Shown here piece by piece: positions 42,923 through 51,125 of a DNA stretch of 64,000 nucleotides. This DNA is from Clostridiales bacterium (GTDB lineage Bacteria; Bacillota; Clostridia; Saccharofermentanales; Saccharofermentanaceae): assembly GCA_017550385.1 (NCBI GenBank), contig JAFZPJ010000052.1:53684-117683 (forward strand), given 5' to 3'. The notes under the pieces were generated by a model, which was given only the letters and a program-made list of their open reading frames with translations, was not told where the DNA came from and ran no database searches. The translations under genes and the position numbers were made by a program. How positions within the stretch are numbered: position 1 is the first letter of the stretch; each line of letters opens with the position of its first letter.

Positions 42923-45499
42923 ATGGCATTTAAGGCAACTACCTCAAACGAAATAACAGCCAGAGAGATCGATAACAGCAATCTGGTCAAGCAGCTCGCC
43001 GTAGAATGTGCGGTGCTTCTCGAGAATGACGGAACGCTTCCCCTTAAGCAGACGGGGAAGATCGCCGTATTCGGCAACGGCGCACGCCATACCGTAAGGG
43101 GCGGTACGGGCTCCGGCGAAGTCAATACAAGACGCGTGGTATCAGTATGCGAAGGCCTTGAAGAAGCAGGCTTTGAGATCACTTCCTCGTCATGGCTCGA
43201 GCGCTACGATGCCATCCTCGCGGCTCATACCGCTGAGTACAAGCAGCGCGTGGAAGACTATGCAAAGGAGAAGGAAGTTGCCCTCGCGAATGCGTATTTC
43301 GAGAACAGCTTCGGTACGCCCGAGCTTCCGAGGATCGAAGAAGGCGACATCGACGCTTCCGCTGATACCGCGATCTACGTTATCGCGAGAGACTCCGGCG
43401 AAGGTGCTGACCGTAAGCCCGAAGCCGGAGATTACTACCTGACCGAAGACGAAGAATACAACTTGGATTTTGTCTGCGAGCACTACGCGAAAGTCATCGT
43501 TCTCCTCAACGTAGGCGGCGTTATCGACATGACATATCTCAAGAGGGAGCACCGCATCGGCGCGATCCTTCTCATATCCCAGACCGGCAGCAACGGCGGT
43601 TATGTCGCAGCAGACCTCATCACCGGCAAGGCAACGCCTTCGGGCAAGCTCACCGACACATGGGCAAGGACCTTCGAGGATTATCCTTCGAGCGAAGACT
43701 TCATGAGCGGTGACGAGGACGACAGGTTCTACCGCGAAGGCATCTATGTAGGATACAGATACTTTGATTCGTTCGGCATCGCGCCGGTATATCCCTTCGG
43801 CTACGGCAAGTCCTACACGACTTTCGGCATGAACATCGATTCGTGCGAGCTCACGGGAGACCTGTTCACGGTCAACGTCACCGTTACCAACACGGGCGCG
43901 GAATACTCCGGCAAGCAGGTCGTGCAGGTATACTTCTCCGCACCTGAAGGCAGGAATGACAGGCCCTATCAGGAACTCATCGCTTTCGCGAAAACGTCCC
44001 TTCTCGCACCCGGCGAGAGCCAGAACCTCGCTCTCAAGTTCAAGCCGTCAGACATGTCCTGCTACGACAGCTATCTGACGTCCAAGGTCCTCGAAGCGGG
44101 CGACTATCTCGTAAGGGTTGGCGTAAGCTCAAGAGAGACCAAGATCTGCGCAGTCATCAGAGTAAATGATGAGATCGTAATAGAGAAGCTTAACAACCAT
44201 TTCCCTGACGAACCCCAGTACAGATTCGAAGACATGAAGAATCCCGGAACCGGCAAGGAGATGAGAGCAAACCTCGACGGCAGACAGCTCGCTGAAGCTC
44301 CCGTATACGAACTCGAAGGCAGGATGATAAGAAGAAGGACCGTCAGATACGGCGGCGTCAAGGAAGAGCTCGTTGACGGAAGCTTCGAAGAAGATCTCAC
44401 GCTTAGAGGCGTTCTCGGACATCACTGCGGCCTGACCCAGGTCGTTGCCAAGTTCTCAGTCGAAGAACTTGCCGAACTCTGCGTAGGCAAATACAGCGTA
44501 AACATCGAGAACGGAGTAGTATTCTCCGCTTCCACAAGAGTCCCGGGCGCGGCTTCCGAGACCAGCGATAAGTTCATAGTTAAGCGCGGCGTAGACCCGA
44601 TAGTCATGGCTGACGGTCCTGCAGGCTTGAGGCTCCAGCCGCACTTTAAGGCAGCACCCGAGACATCCGACGAGGACGAGAAGCTCCTGCCCGGAGGTGA
44701 AGTTTTCGGCATGATCGATAATCCGTTCCCGGAAGATACTCCTGCCGATGCGATAGATTACTACCAGTACTGCACGGATATCCCGATCGCTACCGCGCTC
44801 GCGCAGACATGGAACATGGACATCATCGAGAAGCTCGGACACATGGTCGGAACCGAGATGGAACTGTTCGGCGTTCAGCTCTGGCTCGCGCCCGGCATGA
44901 ACATCCACAGGAACCCGCTGTGCGGAAGGAATTTCGAGTACTATTCGGAAGATCCGCTCCTGACCGGACGCTGCGCTGCGGCTGATACCAGAGGCGTACA
45001 GTCCGTCGAGGGCAGAGGCGTTACCATCAAGCACTTTGCATGCAACAACAATGAGCTCAACAGGATGTTCTGCAATGCACACATCTCCGAGAAAGCACTG
45101 AGGGACCTCTATCTCAAGGGCTTCGAGATCTGCGTCAAGGAAGAGCAGCCGTGGGCGCTCATGGCTTCGTATAACCTCATCAACGGCACGCATACGGCTA
45201 ACAACTACGAACTCCTGACGAATGTTCTTAGGGACGAGTGGGATTTTGAGGGCGTCGTAATGACCGACTGGTATTCATCCTTTGCAGATGTGAATTTCCT
45301 CGGCTATAATAAGCCCTACTATAAGTACCCGACCGCGTCATCCAGGACTTGCGTGTATGCGGGATGCGATCTGCAAATGCCGGGTTGCCCCGATAACGTC
45401 AGTGATATAATTGATGCGGTCAGAGACAACAAGATATCCAAGGCCGACCTGCAGGGCTGCGCCATGAACATCTTGAGACTCTGCTTAAAATGCATCTGA
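42923..45499 (+). CDS. Glycoside hydrolase family 3 enzyme with reversed domain order
   Basis: The 858-residue protein cleaves beta-linked glucosides or similar sugars. It starts with the alpha/beta sandwich domain that is C-terminal in most GH3 enzymes (ENDGTLPLKQTGKIAVFG), then a fibronectin-III-like domain (VTVTNTGAEYSGKQVVQVY), and only then the TIM barrel (MADGPAGLRLQ, GRNFEYYSEDP, IKHFACNN). The nucleophile is the Asp of VVMTDWYS, near residue 782. This order is known from Butyrivibrio and Ruminococcus beta-glucosidases. There is no signal peptide, so it is cytoplasmic. ATG 42923 follows AAGAGGGGG. Confidence 0.94.
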   Translation: MAFKATTSNEITAREIDNSNLVKQLAVECAVLLENDGTLPLKQTGKIAVFGNGARHTVRGGTGSGEVNTRRVVSVCEGLEEAGFEITSSSWLERYDAILAAHTAEYKQRVEDYAKEKEVALANAYFENSFGTPELPRIEEGDIDASADTAIYVIARDSGEGADRKPEAGDYYLTEDEEYNLDFVCEHYAKVIVLLNVGGVIDMTYLKREHRIGAILLISQTGSNGGYVAADLITGKATPSGKLTDTWARTFEDYPSSEDFMSGDEDDRFYREGIYVGYRYFDSFGIAPVYPFGYGKSYTTFGMNIDSCELTGDLFTVNVTVTNTGAEYSGKQVVQVYFSAPEGRNDRPYQELIAFAKTSLLAPGESQNLALKFKPSDMSCYDSYLTSKVLEAGDYLVRVGVSSRETKICAVIRVNDEIVIEKLNNHFPDEPQYRFEDMKNPGTGKEMRANLDGRQLAEAPVYELEGRMIRRRTVRYGGVKEELVDGSFEEDLTLRGVLGHHCGLTQVVAKFSVEELAELCVGKYSVNIENGVVFSASTRVPGAASETSDKFIVKRGVDPIVMADGPAGLRLQPHFKAAPETSDEDEKLLPGGEVFGMIDNPFPEDTPADAIDYYQYCTDIPIATALAQTWNMDIIEKLGHMVGTEMELFGVQLWLAPGMNIHRNPLCGRNFEYYSEDPLLTGRCAAADTRGVQSVEGRGVTIKHFACNNNELNRMFCNAHISEKALRDLYLKGFEICVKEEQPWALMASYNLINGTHTANNYELLTNVLRDEWDFEGVVMTDWYSSFADVNFLGYNKPYYKYPTASSRTCVYAGCDLQMPGCPDNVSDIIDAVRDNKISKADLQGCAMNILRLCLKCI

Positions 45500-45516
45500 A
45501 GGAAATAAGATCTTAA

Positions 45517-46839
45517 ATGTACGAAGAGTATGATTCAGAGACAATGCTCGCACGCTACGACAAAGGTGCGAACACTGTAAAGCTTGAATGGAAAAAGGAA
45601 GCGTCCGGAGACGCATACAGGACCCCGTTAATGCACGCCGCCGAGCTCATCAGGAAGCACGGCTGCGACACGATGATAATAGATGCCACGAAGCTCGGCA
45701 AAGTTCCCGAAGCTGACAAGACATGGACGGTGAAAGTCTTCGAGCCCGTGCTCAAGAAGGCCGGCGTGGAAGAAGTCATCTTCGTAGGCAAGGACTTAGG
45801 CGGCGACTTCAAGGGCAAGATCAAAAAGAAGAACGTCGAGACCATGGAAGAGGCTGAGCAGCTCATCAAGAAAGAAGCTCACCCTTCGGCAGGCATCACC
45901 GACATGACAAGGGAGCAGGCGATAGAATATCTCGGCCTGCCCGCCGATGCCGACAATGCCGCGATCGACGACAAGTTCTACCAGCTCGCCAAGAGATACC
46001 GCAAGTCCACGGACGATGACGCCGAGCAGAAGCTCGCAGACCTGTCCGCAGCATACAACATCGCCAGCGGAAGGCGCGACGAGGAAGAGCAGCGCGAATT
46101 AGAGCACGATCAGGCAAAGAAGATCCTGGGCAAGACCGCAGAAGACTGGAAGACTTTCTTCGGCTACAACTGGATCAAGTTAGTTCTGGGTGCGGGCGTG
46201 CTCATCTTCGCTATCAGCCTCATCAATTTCTTCGCGGCCGGCGGCAATTCCTGCACGGTAATATCTTTCGGCAACTTCGGCCACACGACGTCTTATATCT
46301 CGTCGGTCCTCGACCTCTACGGATATTCGAATCCTTACGTCGCGACCGTAAACTATATCGTTCCGAACCAGGAAGGCCTCGAGAACCAGCAGTATGCCGA
46401 CCAGACCCTCGCGGCATTCTTCTCGGCAGATCCCAACGTCCTCATCACGGACGAGATGACATACGTATATTACTTCAGCCAGTTCTATGATCTTACGGAT
46501 GTGTACGACATCATCATCGAAGACATCCCGGAGGACGTCGCCGCTGCCATCACGCCCGTATACCTCAGCGAGAAGGAAGCATACTATCTCACGAAAACAT
46601 ACTACGAGCAGATCTACGACATCCAGGACTACGACGCGGAGATCGACGAGAACGAACTGTCGGACAAGGAGATAATGGTCGGTCTTGAGATCAAGGATCC
46701 CGACATGATCGAGAAGCTCGGCTTCGAGAACTGGTGGCATAAGCAGCCCCCGACGCTTGTTTTCGGAATATACTCGAACACGTCCAGCCTGGCCGACAGC
46801 GTCCAGGTCCTGATAACGATCCTGAAGGCTGCAGGTTAA
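45517..46839 (+). CDS. Membrane protein with a degenerate J-domain, unknown function
   Basis: The 440-residue protein has three parts. Residues 1-120 form an alpha/beta domain unlike anything I can name (a strand TMIIDATKL, a helix, EEVIFVGKD), resembling a STAS-like fold. Residues 130-190 follow the J-domain pattern (REQAIEYLGLPADADNAAIDD and AAYNIASG) but the HPD is missing (KRYRKSTDDD instead). A single membrane span lies at 219-241 and an acidic domain of about 200 residues follows on the other side. It lies 17 bases after the GH3 gene. It cannot be a normal DnaK co-chaperone. Confidence 0.65.
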   Translation: MYEEYDSETMLARYDKGANTVKLEWKKEASGDAYRTPLMHAAELIRKHGCDTMIIDATKLGKVPEADKTWTVKVFEPVLKKAGVEEVIFVGKDLGGDFKGKIKKKNVETMEEAEQLIKKEAHPSAGITDMTREQAIEYLGLPADADNAAIDDKFYQLAKRYRKSTDDDAEQKLADLSAAYNIASGRRDEEEQRELEHDQAKKILGKTAEDWKTFFGYNWIKLVLGAGVLIFAISLINFFAAGGNSCTVISFGNFGHTTSYISSVLDLYGYSNPYVATVNYIVPNQEGLENQQYADQTLAAFFSADPNVLITDEMTYVYYFSQFYDLTDVYDIIIEDIPEDVAAAITPVYLSEKEAYYLTKTYYEQIYDIQDYDAEIDENELSDKEIMVGLEIKDPDMIEKLGFENWWHKQPPTLVFGIYSNTSSLADSVQVLITILKAAG

Positions 46840-47558
46840 AGTCCGGTAAGGCGCTTCAGGCCTTCCGCTTCATCTTTGGTAAGTTCACGCAAGGCACCGC
46901 AGTCCGCGGTGCCTTCTTTAATGCTGATGTTGCCGAGAGTGATGCGGCGGAGCGCGGTGACTTCCTTGCCGAACTTCGCGAAGATCCTTCTGACCTCGTG
47001 GGTCTTGCCCTCGGTGAGGGTGATGTATGCTTTGCCGTCTTCGGCGGGGCGCACTTCGGAGGAAGAGAGCTTGACGGGCTGATCCATGTCGGTGAGAGTG
47101 ACGCCTGCTGCTACGTCTTCTATCTCCGCGCCGGTCCAAGCCGGGCCGTCGTAGTTAACCAGGTATATCTTCTTTATCTTATATTTGGGTGACTGCAGTC
47201 TGTGCGACAGGGTGCCGTCGTTCGTTATGATGAGAAGCCCGGTCGTGTGATAGTCGAGCCTTCCTACGGGAGAGAGCTTTCTTCCTCTTAGATTATCCGG
47301 GATGAACTCGCCGACGTGAGGCAGGCGCGGATCTTCCATCGCCGTCAGCACTTCGTCGGGTTTGTCGAGCAGGAAGTAGAGGTGCTCGTCGGAGCTGACA
47401 GGGTTGCCGTTGCAGATCACCTCGTCTTCTTCCGAGACCTGCATGTCGGCCTTACGCGCTACGGTACCGTTAACGCTGACAGCGCCGCCCGCGATGAGCG
47501 CGCGCACTTCGGATCTTGTGCCGAGTCCTGAATTTGCCAGCATTTTGTCGAGTCTCAT
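46836..47558 (-). CDS. RsuA-family pseudouridine synthase
   Basis: The protein has an N-terminal S4 RNA-binding domain (MRLDKMLANSGLGTRSE) and a synthase domain with the catalytic Asp in GRLDYHTTG (D102) and a typical EGKTHEVRRIF. It makes pseudouridine in rRNA, probably large-subunit (RluB/RluE-like), though which site is unclear. From ATG 47558 it has 240 residues. That ATG lies six bases from a minus-strand TATAAT, with no ribosome binding site, so the message may be leaderless; an in-frame ATG at 47576 lies upstream of that -10. Its stop overlaps the end of the previous gene on the opposite strand. Confidence 0.93.
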   Translation of the reverse strand: MRLDKMLANSGLGTRSEVRALIAGGAVSVNGTVARKADMQVSEEDEVICNGNPVSSDEHLYFLLDKPDEVLTAMEDPRLPHVGEFIPDNLRGRKLSPVGRLDYHTTGLLIITNDGTLSHRLQSPKYKIKKIYLVNYDGPAWTGAEIEDVAAGVTLTDMDQPVKLSSSEVRPAEDGKAYITLTEGKTHEVRRIFAKFGKEVTALRRITLGNISIKEGTADCGALRELTKDEAEGLKRLTGL

Positions 47559-47564
47559 GAGATG

Positions 47565-47589
47565 ATTATAAACCAATATGAGGTATAAT
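47565..47589. promoter_or_regulatory. Divergent -10 boxes with predicted leaderless starts
   Basis: On the minus strand TATAAT (47570-47565) ends six bases before the ATG of the pseudouridine synthase gene. On the plus strand TATAAT (47584-47589) ends seven bases before the ATG of the glycosylase gene. Neither gene has a ribosome binding site. Confidence 0.55.
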
Positions 47590-47596
47590 TTGTCCT

Positions 47597-48181
47597 ATGG
47601 AAGATTTTGATGCCAAGTGGAGTGAATTCGAGAACAAGTGCCGCGCGTGCAATAACTGCGGCCTCCGTGCTGGTGCCCAGAACGTCGTCATCTACAGGGG
47701 CGGCAGACAGGCGCCTCTCATGATCGTCGGCGAAGCGCCGGGCGAGCAGGAGGACATCAAGGGCATACCCTTCTGCGGCAGGTCGGGCCAGCTCCTGCAG
47801 AACCTTCTGGCTTCTTACGGGTTCGGCGACAACGATTACCACATCTGCAACATAGCCAAGTGCCGTCCCCCGCAGAACCGCCGTCCGACCCCGGACGAGA
47901 TCCGCGCATGCAAGCCGCTCCTGGCTGAGCAGTTCATGATGGTCCGCCCGAAAGTAATACTTCTCTGCGGGTCGACTGCGTACGAAGGTTTCTTCGGAAC
48001 CAAGCCCGTGATGCGCGACGTGCGCGGCAAGTTCATCGAGAAGAACGGCTATTACATAATGACCACGTACCACCCGGCGTTTGCTCTTCGTAATCCCAAG
48101 AACAAGATGCCGATATACGAAGACATGGGCAAGGTGAGAGCCAAGCTCGAGGAGATCGGAGCACTTCCACCGCTCGAATAA
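47597..48181 (+). CDS. Uracil-DNA glycosylase, family 4 (Fe-S type)
   Basis: This 194-residue enzyme removes uracil from DNA. It has the Cys cluster C15-x2-C18-x2-C21 and the Cys of NIAKCRPPQNR for a 4Fe-4S cluster, the active-site motif GEAPGEQED, and YHPAFALRN near the C terminus, all of the UdgA family. The ATG is seven bases after a TATAAT with no ribosome binding site, so it is probably leaderless. tRNA-Gln follows with its own promoter. Confidence 0.93.
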   Translation: MEDFDAKWSEFENKCRACNNCGLRAGAQNVVIYRGGRQAPLMIVGEAPGEQEDIKGIPFCGRSGQLLQNLLASYGFGDNDYHICNIAKCRPPQNRRPTPDEIRACKPLLAEQFMMVRPKVILLCGSTAYEGFFGTKPVMRDVRGKFIEKNGYYIMTTYHPAFALRNPKNKMPIYEDMGKVRAKLEEIGALPPLE

Positions 48182-48189
48182 AGAATATA

Positions 48190-48218
48190 TTGATTTTAGA
48201 TTTTGCGTGTGGTATATT
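48190..48218 (+). promoter_or_regulatory. tRNA-Gln promoter
   Basis: TTGATT (48190-48195), 17 bases, TATATT (48213-48218), about 20 bases before the tRNA. Confidence 0.65.
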
Positions 48219-48237
48219 TGCCTAGTCGCAAAAACAC

Positions 48238-48311
48238 TGCCGAATGGTGTAACGGTAGCACATCGGCCTCTGACACCGCTAGTCAAGGTTCGAATCCTTG
48301 TTCGGCAGCCA
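48238..48311 (+). tRNA. tRNA-Gln (anticodon CTG)
   Basis: The 7-bp acceptor stem TGCCGAA/TTCGGCA is perfect, the T arm CAAGG-TTCGAAT-CCTTG is canonical, and CCA is encoded (48309-48311). The anticodon loop is CTCTGAC, giving anticodon CTG for the Gln codon CAG. The anticodon stem is weak: TCGGC facing ACCGC gives only three standard pairs, with mismatches at 27-43 and 31-39. A terminator starts four bases after the CCA. It is probably functional but unusual in this stem. Confidence 0.88.
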
Positions 48312-48314
48312 AGC

Positions 48315-48353
48315 AAACCGCAGATTCCTTATGGAGTTTGCGGTTTTTTATTG
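48315..48353 (+). terminator. Terminator after tRNA-Gln, also the left 39-bp direct repeat
   Basis: AAACCGCAGATTCC (48315-48328) pairs with the 14 bases at 48333-48346, with wobbles, and runs into T6. The 39 bases from 48315 to 48353 are repeated exactly at 53571-53609. Confidence 0.88.
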
Positions 48354-48356
48354 ATC

Positions 48357-48469
48357 TGTTCCATTTTCAGTAGCGGTTTTGCCGTTTTCACTACTATAAA
48401 TACTATTATTTGACCGATAGTAGTTTCTGCAGTAGTGTTTTTGATGCTTTTGGAACGCAAAACGGAACA
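48357..48469 (+). repeat. 113-bp dispersed repeat, copy B
   Basis: It runs from TGTTCC to GGAACA with terminal inverted repeats. Inside are GCGG...CCG and ACTACT/AGTAGT half-sites in alternating direction. It is the same length as copies A, C and D and follows the tRNA terminator directly. Confidence 0.88.
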
Positions 48470-48545
48470 GGACTGTCGATCCTGAGTAGTGTTGATCTGC
48501 AAAAATGTTATTATTATCAAGGGACTGAAGAATCGAGGGCTTGTT

Positions 48546-49262
48546 ATGCTGAAGTGCACGATCTGTGATGACAACTCACAGACAGTATCCGATATTCATG
48601 ATATGATCTGCCGGCTGTTTCCGGACAGGTTTGTATACAAGTTTGCATTTGGAACTGATGATTTTGAGGATAATGATTGCGCTGACTGCGATGTGTTGAT
48701 CATAGATATCGATCTTGATAATTCTGACGGAGTGGATTCCGGCGGAATAGAGATCGCGGGCAGGATCAAAGAGAATAAGCCGGATGTTCAGGTCATCTTT
48801 GTAAGTGCTTTTCATGAATATGCGCAGGATATCTTCAGAGCTGATCCGGTGTACTATCTCCAGAAACCGGTCTCGGAATCCAAACTTAAAGTGGCTGTGG
48901 ATAAAGCCCTGTCAGTGTTGGAACACGATCATAATGACAAGTTTACGTATGTATCCGGATCGGATATAGTCAGCATCCCAATGCGTGAGATCCTGTTTTT
49001 CGAAAGTGACAAAAGACGGATGAATGCTGTTACTAACGGTAATAAGCAAAGCTTTTATTCGCGGGTCAAGGATGTTGAGACCGAACTCGATGACAGGTTT
49101 ATCAGATGTCATCAGAGCTTCATAGTTAATATGGATCACGTGAGCAGCATGAGGAAGGACAACCTTTTGCTGGATGACGGAAGCGCGGTGCCGGTCAGTC
49201 AGTCCAGACGCAAAGAGGTCCGTATTGCTCTGACTAAGCATCTTGGCAGGAAGCTGGTATGA
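48546..49262 (+). CDS. LytTR-type response regulator (AgrA-like)
   Basis: The 238-residue protein has a receiver domain with acidic D8/D9 (ICDDN), phospho-acceptor D54 (VLIIDIDLD) and the Lys in YLQKPV, then a LytTR DNA-binding domain (about 140-238: EILFFESDKRRMN, RCHQSFIVNMDHV). LytTR regulators bind paired 9-bp direct repeats. ATG 48546 follows GAGGG; an upstream in-frame ATG lies further away. It is AT-rich, overlaps the next gene by four bases (ATGA), and a half-site AAATGTTATTA lies at 48503-48513, so self-control is possible. Confidence 0.93.
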   Translation: MLKCTICDDNSQTVSDIHDMICRLFPDRFVYKFAFGTDDFEDNDCADCDVLIIDIDLDNSDGVDSGGIEIAGRIKENKPDVQVIFVSAFHEYAQDIFRADPVYYLQKPVSESKLKVAVDKALSVLEHDHNDKFTYVSGSDIVSIPMREILFFESDKRRMNAVTNGNKQSFYSRVKDVETELDDRFIRCHQSFIVNMDHVSSMRKDNLLLDDGSAVPVSQSRRKEVRIALTKHLGRKLV

Positions 49263-50170
49263 ACAAGCCTTATTTAAGAAGAGAAGGAACTAGAACGCTC
49301 TTAATTCCCATCCTGATCTTTGCTCTGTTCATAATGATGCAGATGATCTATGTCTTTCTGCTCCTTGCCCGAAGTTCCGAAGTAAGCATAATGCACTCCA
49401 TGGCTGCCAGTATCGGAGCGTTGGTATTCAACACTGCGGTCAATATCCTCTTTATCCGTTATATCTATGACAGCAACAGACTCTATGAAAGGCAGAAAGA
49501 GGAAGAATTAAAGGCGAATCTTGAACACCTTGATAAGAAGTATTTCGAGATCATGGATAAGGAATTAGCAGAATCCCGTGAGATCAATGCCGGGTTGTTA
49601 AAGCATATAGAAGAAATCAGGGCGAGTATCGAGACGGGAGAACTGAACTCAAAGGCGGTGCCTGTCGACAAGATAAGCGAGAGCATAGAAGGACTACGCA
49701 GTCTCAGGTTCTGTGAAGACCCTACGGTGGACATGGTCCTGACACTCAAAAAGAACAGGGCGGACAGGGAATCGATTCCGATGAATACAAAGGCCGTGGT
49801 TCCATCCGATACAGGCATAGCTGAATTGGATCTGTCATCTGCGGTCTCCAATCTTATTGATAATGCGATAGAAGCTGCGTTATGCGTTAAGGAAGCAGGC
49901 AAAGACGCTTATGTTAATGTCAATATTTCCATGAAGGGTAAGATGCTCATAATAAGGACTGAAAACCCAACATTATCGGATGTGACAGTTGACAGCATCG
50001 AAGATCTGAGAACGACCAAGACCGATATCCCGGGATCACACGGTTACGGACTGAAGATACTACAGGCTATTGCCGGAAGATACGACGGAGAACTCACCGT
50101 TGATATGAAGGACCATATATCTGTTTTTACTATGATGCTGAACTGCAGACGCAGGGAGAATGCAAGATGA
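49259..50170 (+). CDS. GHKL-type histidine kinase subunit lacking the phospho-acceptor histidine
   Basis: The 303-residue protein has two membrane segments (about 13-36 and 45-68), a coiled linker and a C-terminal GHKL ATPase domain (N-box NLIDNAIEAAL at 198-208, and HGYGLKI). It resembles AgrC-type kinases but its dimerisation region reads REINAGLLKHIEEI where such kinases have FRHDYKNHL; the phospho-acceptor position is Ala (about 111), and the only His (116) fits the second His of that motif. It could bind ATP and phosphorylate a partner in trans. The overlap with the next gene (ATGA) suggests co-translation. Confidence 0.88.
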   Translation: MNKPYLRREGTRTLLIPILIFALFIMMQMIYVFLLLARSSEVSIMHSMAASIGALVFNTAVNILFIRYIYDSNRLYERQKEEELKANLEHLDKKYFEIMDKELAESREINAGLLKHIEEIRASIETGELNSKAVPVDKISESIEGLRSLRFCEDPTVDMVLTLKKNRADRESIPMNTKAVVPSDTGIAELDLSSAVSNLIDNAIEAALCVKEAGKDAYVNVNISMKGKMLIIRTENPTLSDVTVDSIEDLRTTKTDIPGSHGYGLKILQAIAGRYDGELTVDMKDHISVFTMMLNCRRRENAR

Positions 50171-51012
50171 ATCCTGTCTGGAGTATTATCGAGGGTACGA
50201 TACTCGGATTCGTAGTGATCTATTCGCTGCTTGGTGTCATTGACAAAAAGAGATTTCCAGACTGGTTAAGCTATGTTATAGGAATCACCCTGAGCGTCTT
50301 AAGCGGGCTGAATAACACTTTTGTAAGCGTCATCGATCCGACTGTGTTCTTCTTCGGTTCGTTCATCTTTATGTTTTTTGTCTTCAGCAAAGACCGGATC
50401 GCCAAAAGGATCATCACCTTTGTCGTATTTATAGTTACTACGGTAGCAATAGAGATCACCACTGAAGCTATGGCTGTAGTGATGGGGATCCCACCGGATG
50501 GTTATGATATCTATGTAGAACTGTTCAGATCATATTCGACGATATTTCTTTGCGATGCTTTCCTGATAGAAGTGCTGATATACAGGAGCAGGAAGATTAC
50601 AAAACCAGTATTCCCCATAATGATACTTCTGACTATACCGGTCTTGATGTTGATCTATACATTATCGATCGTTCTGGATAAGGGTGATCATAACGGATTC
50701 ATATTGACCCGGACGGCAGTCACAGCCGGTGTGATCAATATCGCTTTTGTGGTCTTGTTCATTGCGTATATGAGAGTCAGCAAAAGAGTGCAGGCATTAA
50801 GACAAGAAAAAGAACTGATGCAGCAAAATGCGGTGTATGACAAAGACTATTATGAACTGGTTCAAAAAGAGATCAACGGATCGCGTTTTATCAGACACGA
50901 TGTCGTGAATTACATAGAACAGATAAAGACCTTAACGAAAAAGGGAGATAACGAGTCTTTGGAATTGGCAGTTAAGATATCAACCGAATTGGAAGAAAGG
51001 CTCAAAGAATAG
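50167..51012 (+). CDS. Histidine kinase-like membrane sensor with H-box but no ATPase domain
   Basis: The 281-residue protein has six or seven hydrophobic segments (about residues 5-200), like AgrC-type sensors, a short coiled linker, and then SRFIRHDVVNYIEQIKTL with the phospho-acceptor His244. It ends 37 residues later, before any N or G box. It is thus the mirror image of the previous gene product, and together they would make one complete kinase. The stop is genuine: non-coding DNA with a LytTR-like site follows. It is AT-rich and shares the operon with the regulator. Confidence 0.85.
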   Translation: MNPVWSIIEGTILGFVVIYSLLGVIDKKRFPDWLSYVIGITLSVLSGLNNTFVSVIDPTVFFFGSFIFMFFVFSKDRIAKRIITFVVFIVTTVAIEITTEAMAVVMGIPPDGYDIYVELFRSYSTIFLCDAFLIEVLIYRSRKITKPVFPIMILLTIPVLMLIYTLSIVLDKGDHNGFILTRTAVTAGVINIAFVVLFIAYMRVSKRVQALRQEKELMQQNAVYDKDYYELVQKEINGSRFIRHDVVNYIEQIKTLTKKGDNESLELAVKISTELEERLKE

Positions 51013-51024
51013 AAGAACTGCCAT

Positions 51025-51071
51025 AAATGTAATAACTGACACTGAAAATGTAATAATCTACAACCTTGCAA
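51025..51071 (+). promoter_or_regulatory. LytTR-type direct-repeat site and -35 box
   Basis: AAATGTAATAA occurs at 51025-51035 and exactly again at 51046-51056, a 21-bp period, as in AgrA-type sites. A TTGCAA (51066-51071) that may be the -35 follows nine bases later, a normal position for activation. The next gene starts at 51126. Confidence 0.6.
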
Positions 51072-51125
51072 CTCTCCGGATTTGAAATAATCAAATCATA
51101 GCTTTTGTTTTTTGGGAGGCAGGTT

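Noticed and set aside
48329-48574. Minus-strand frame across 113-bp repeat copy B (and like frames over C and D)
   Set aside because: The frames stay open because the repeat copies have no indels, but starts differ, there is no ribosome binding site and the encoded parts end at unrelated flanks. Treated as a non-coding repeat.
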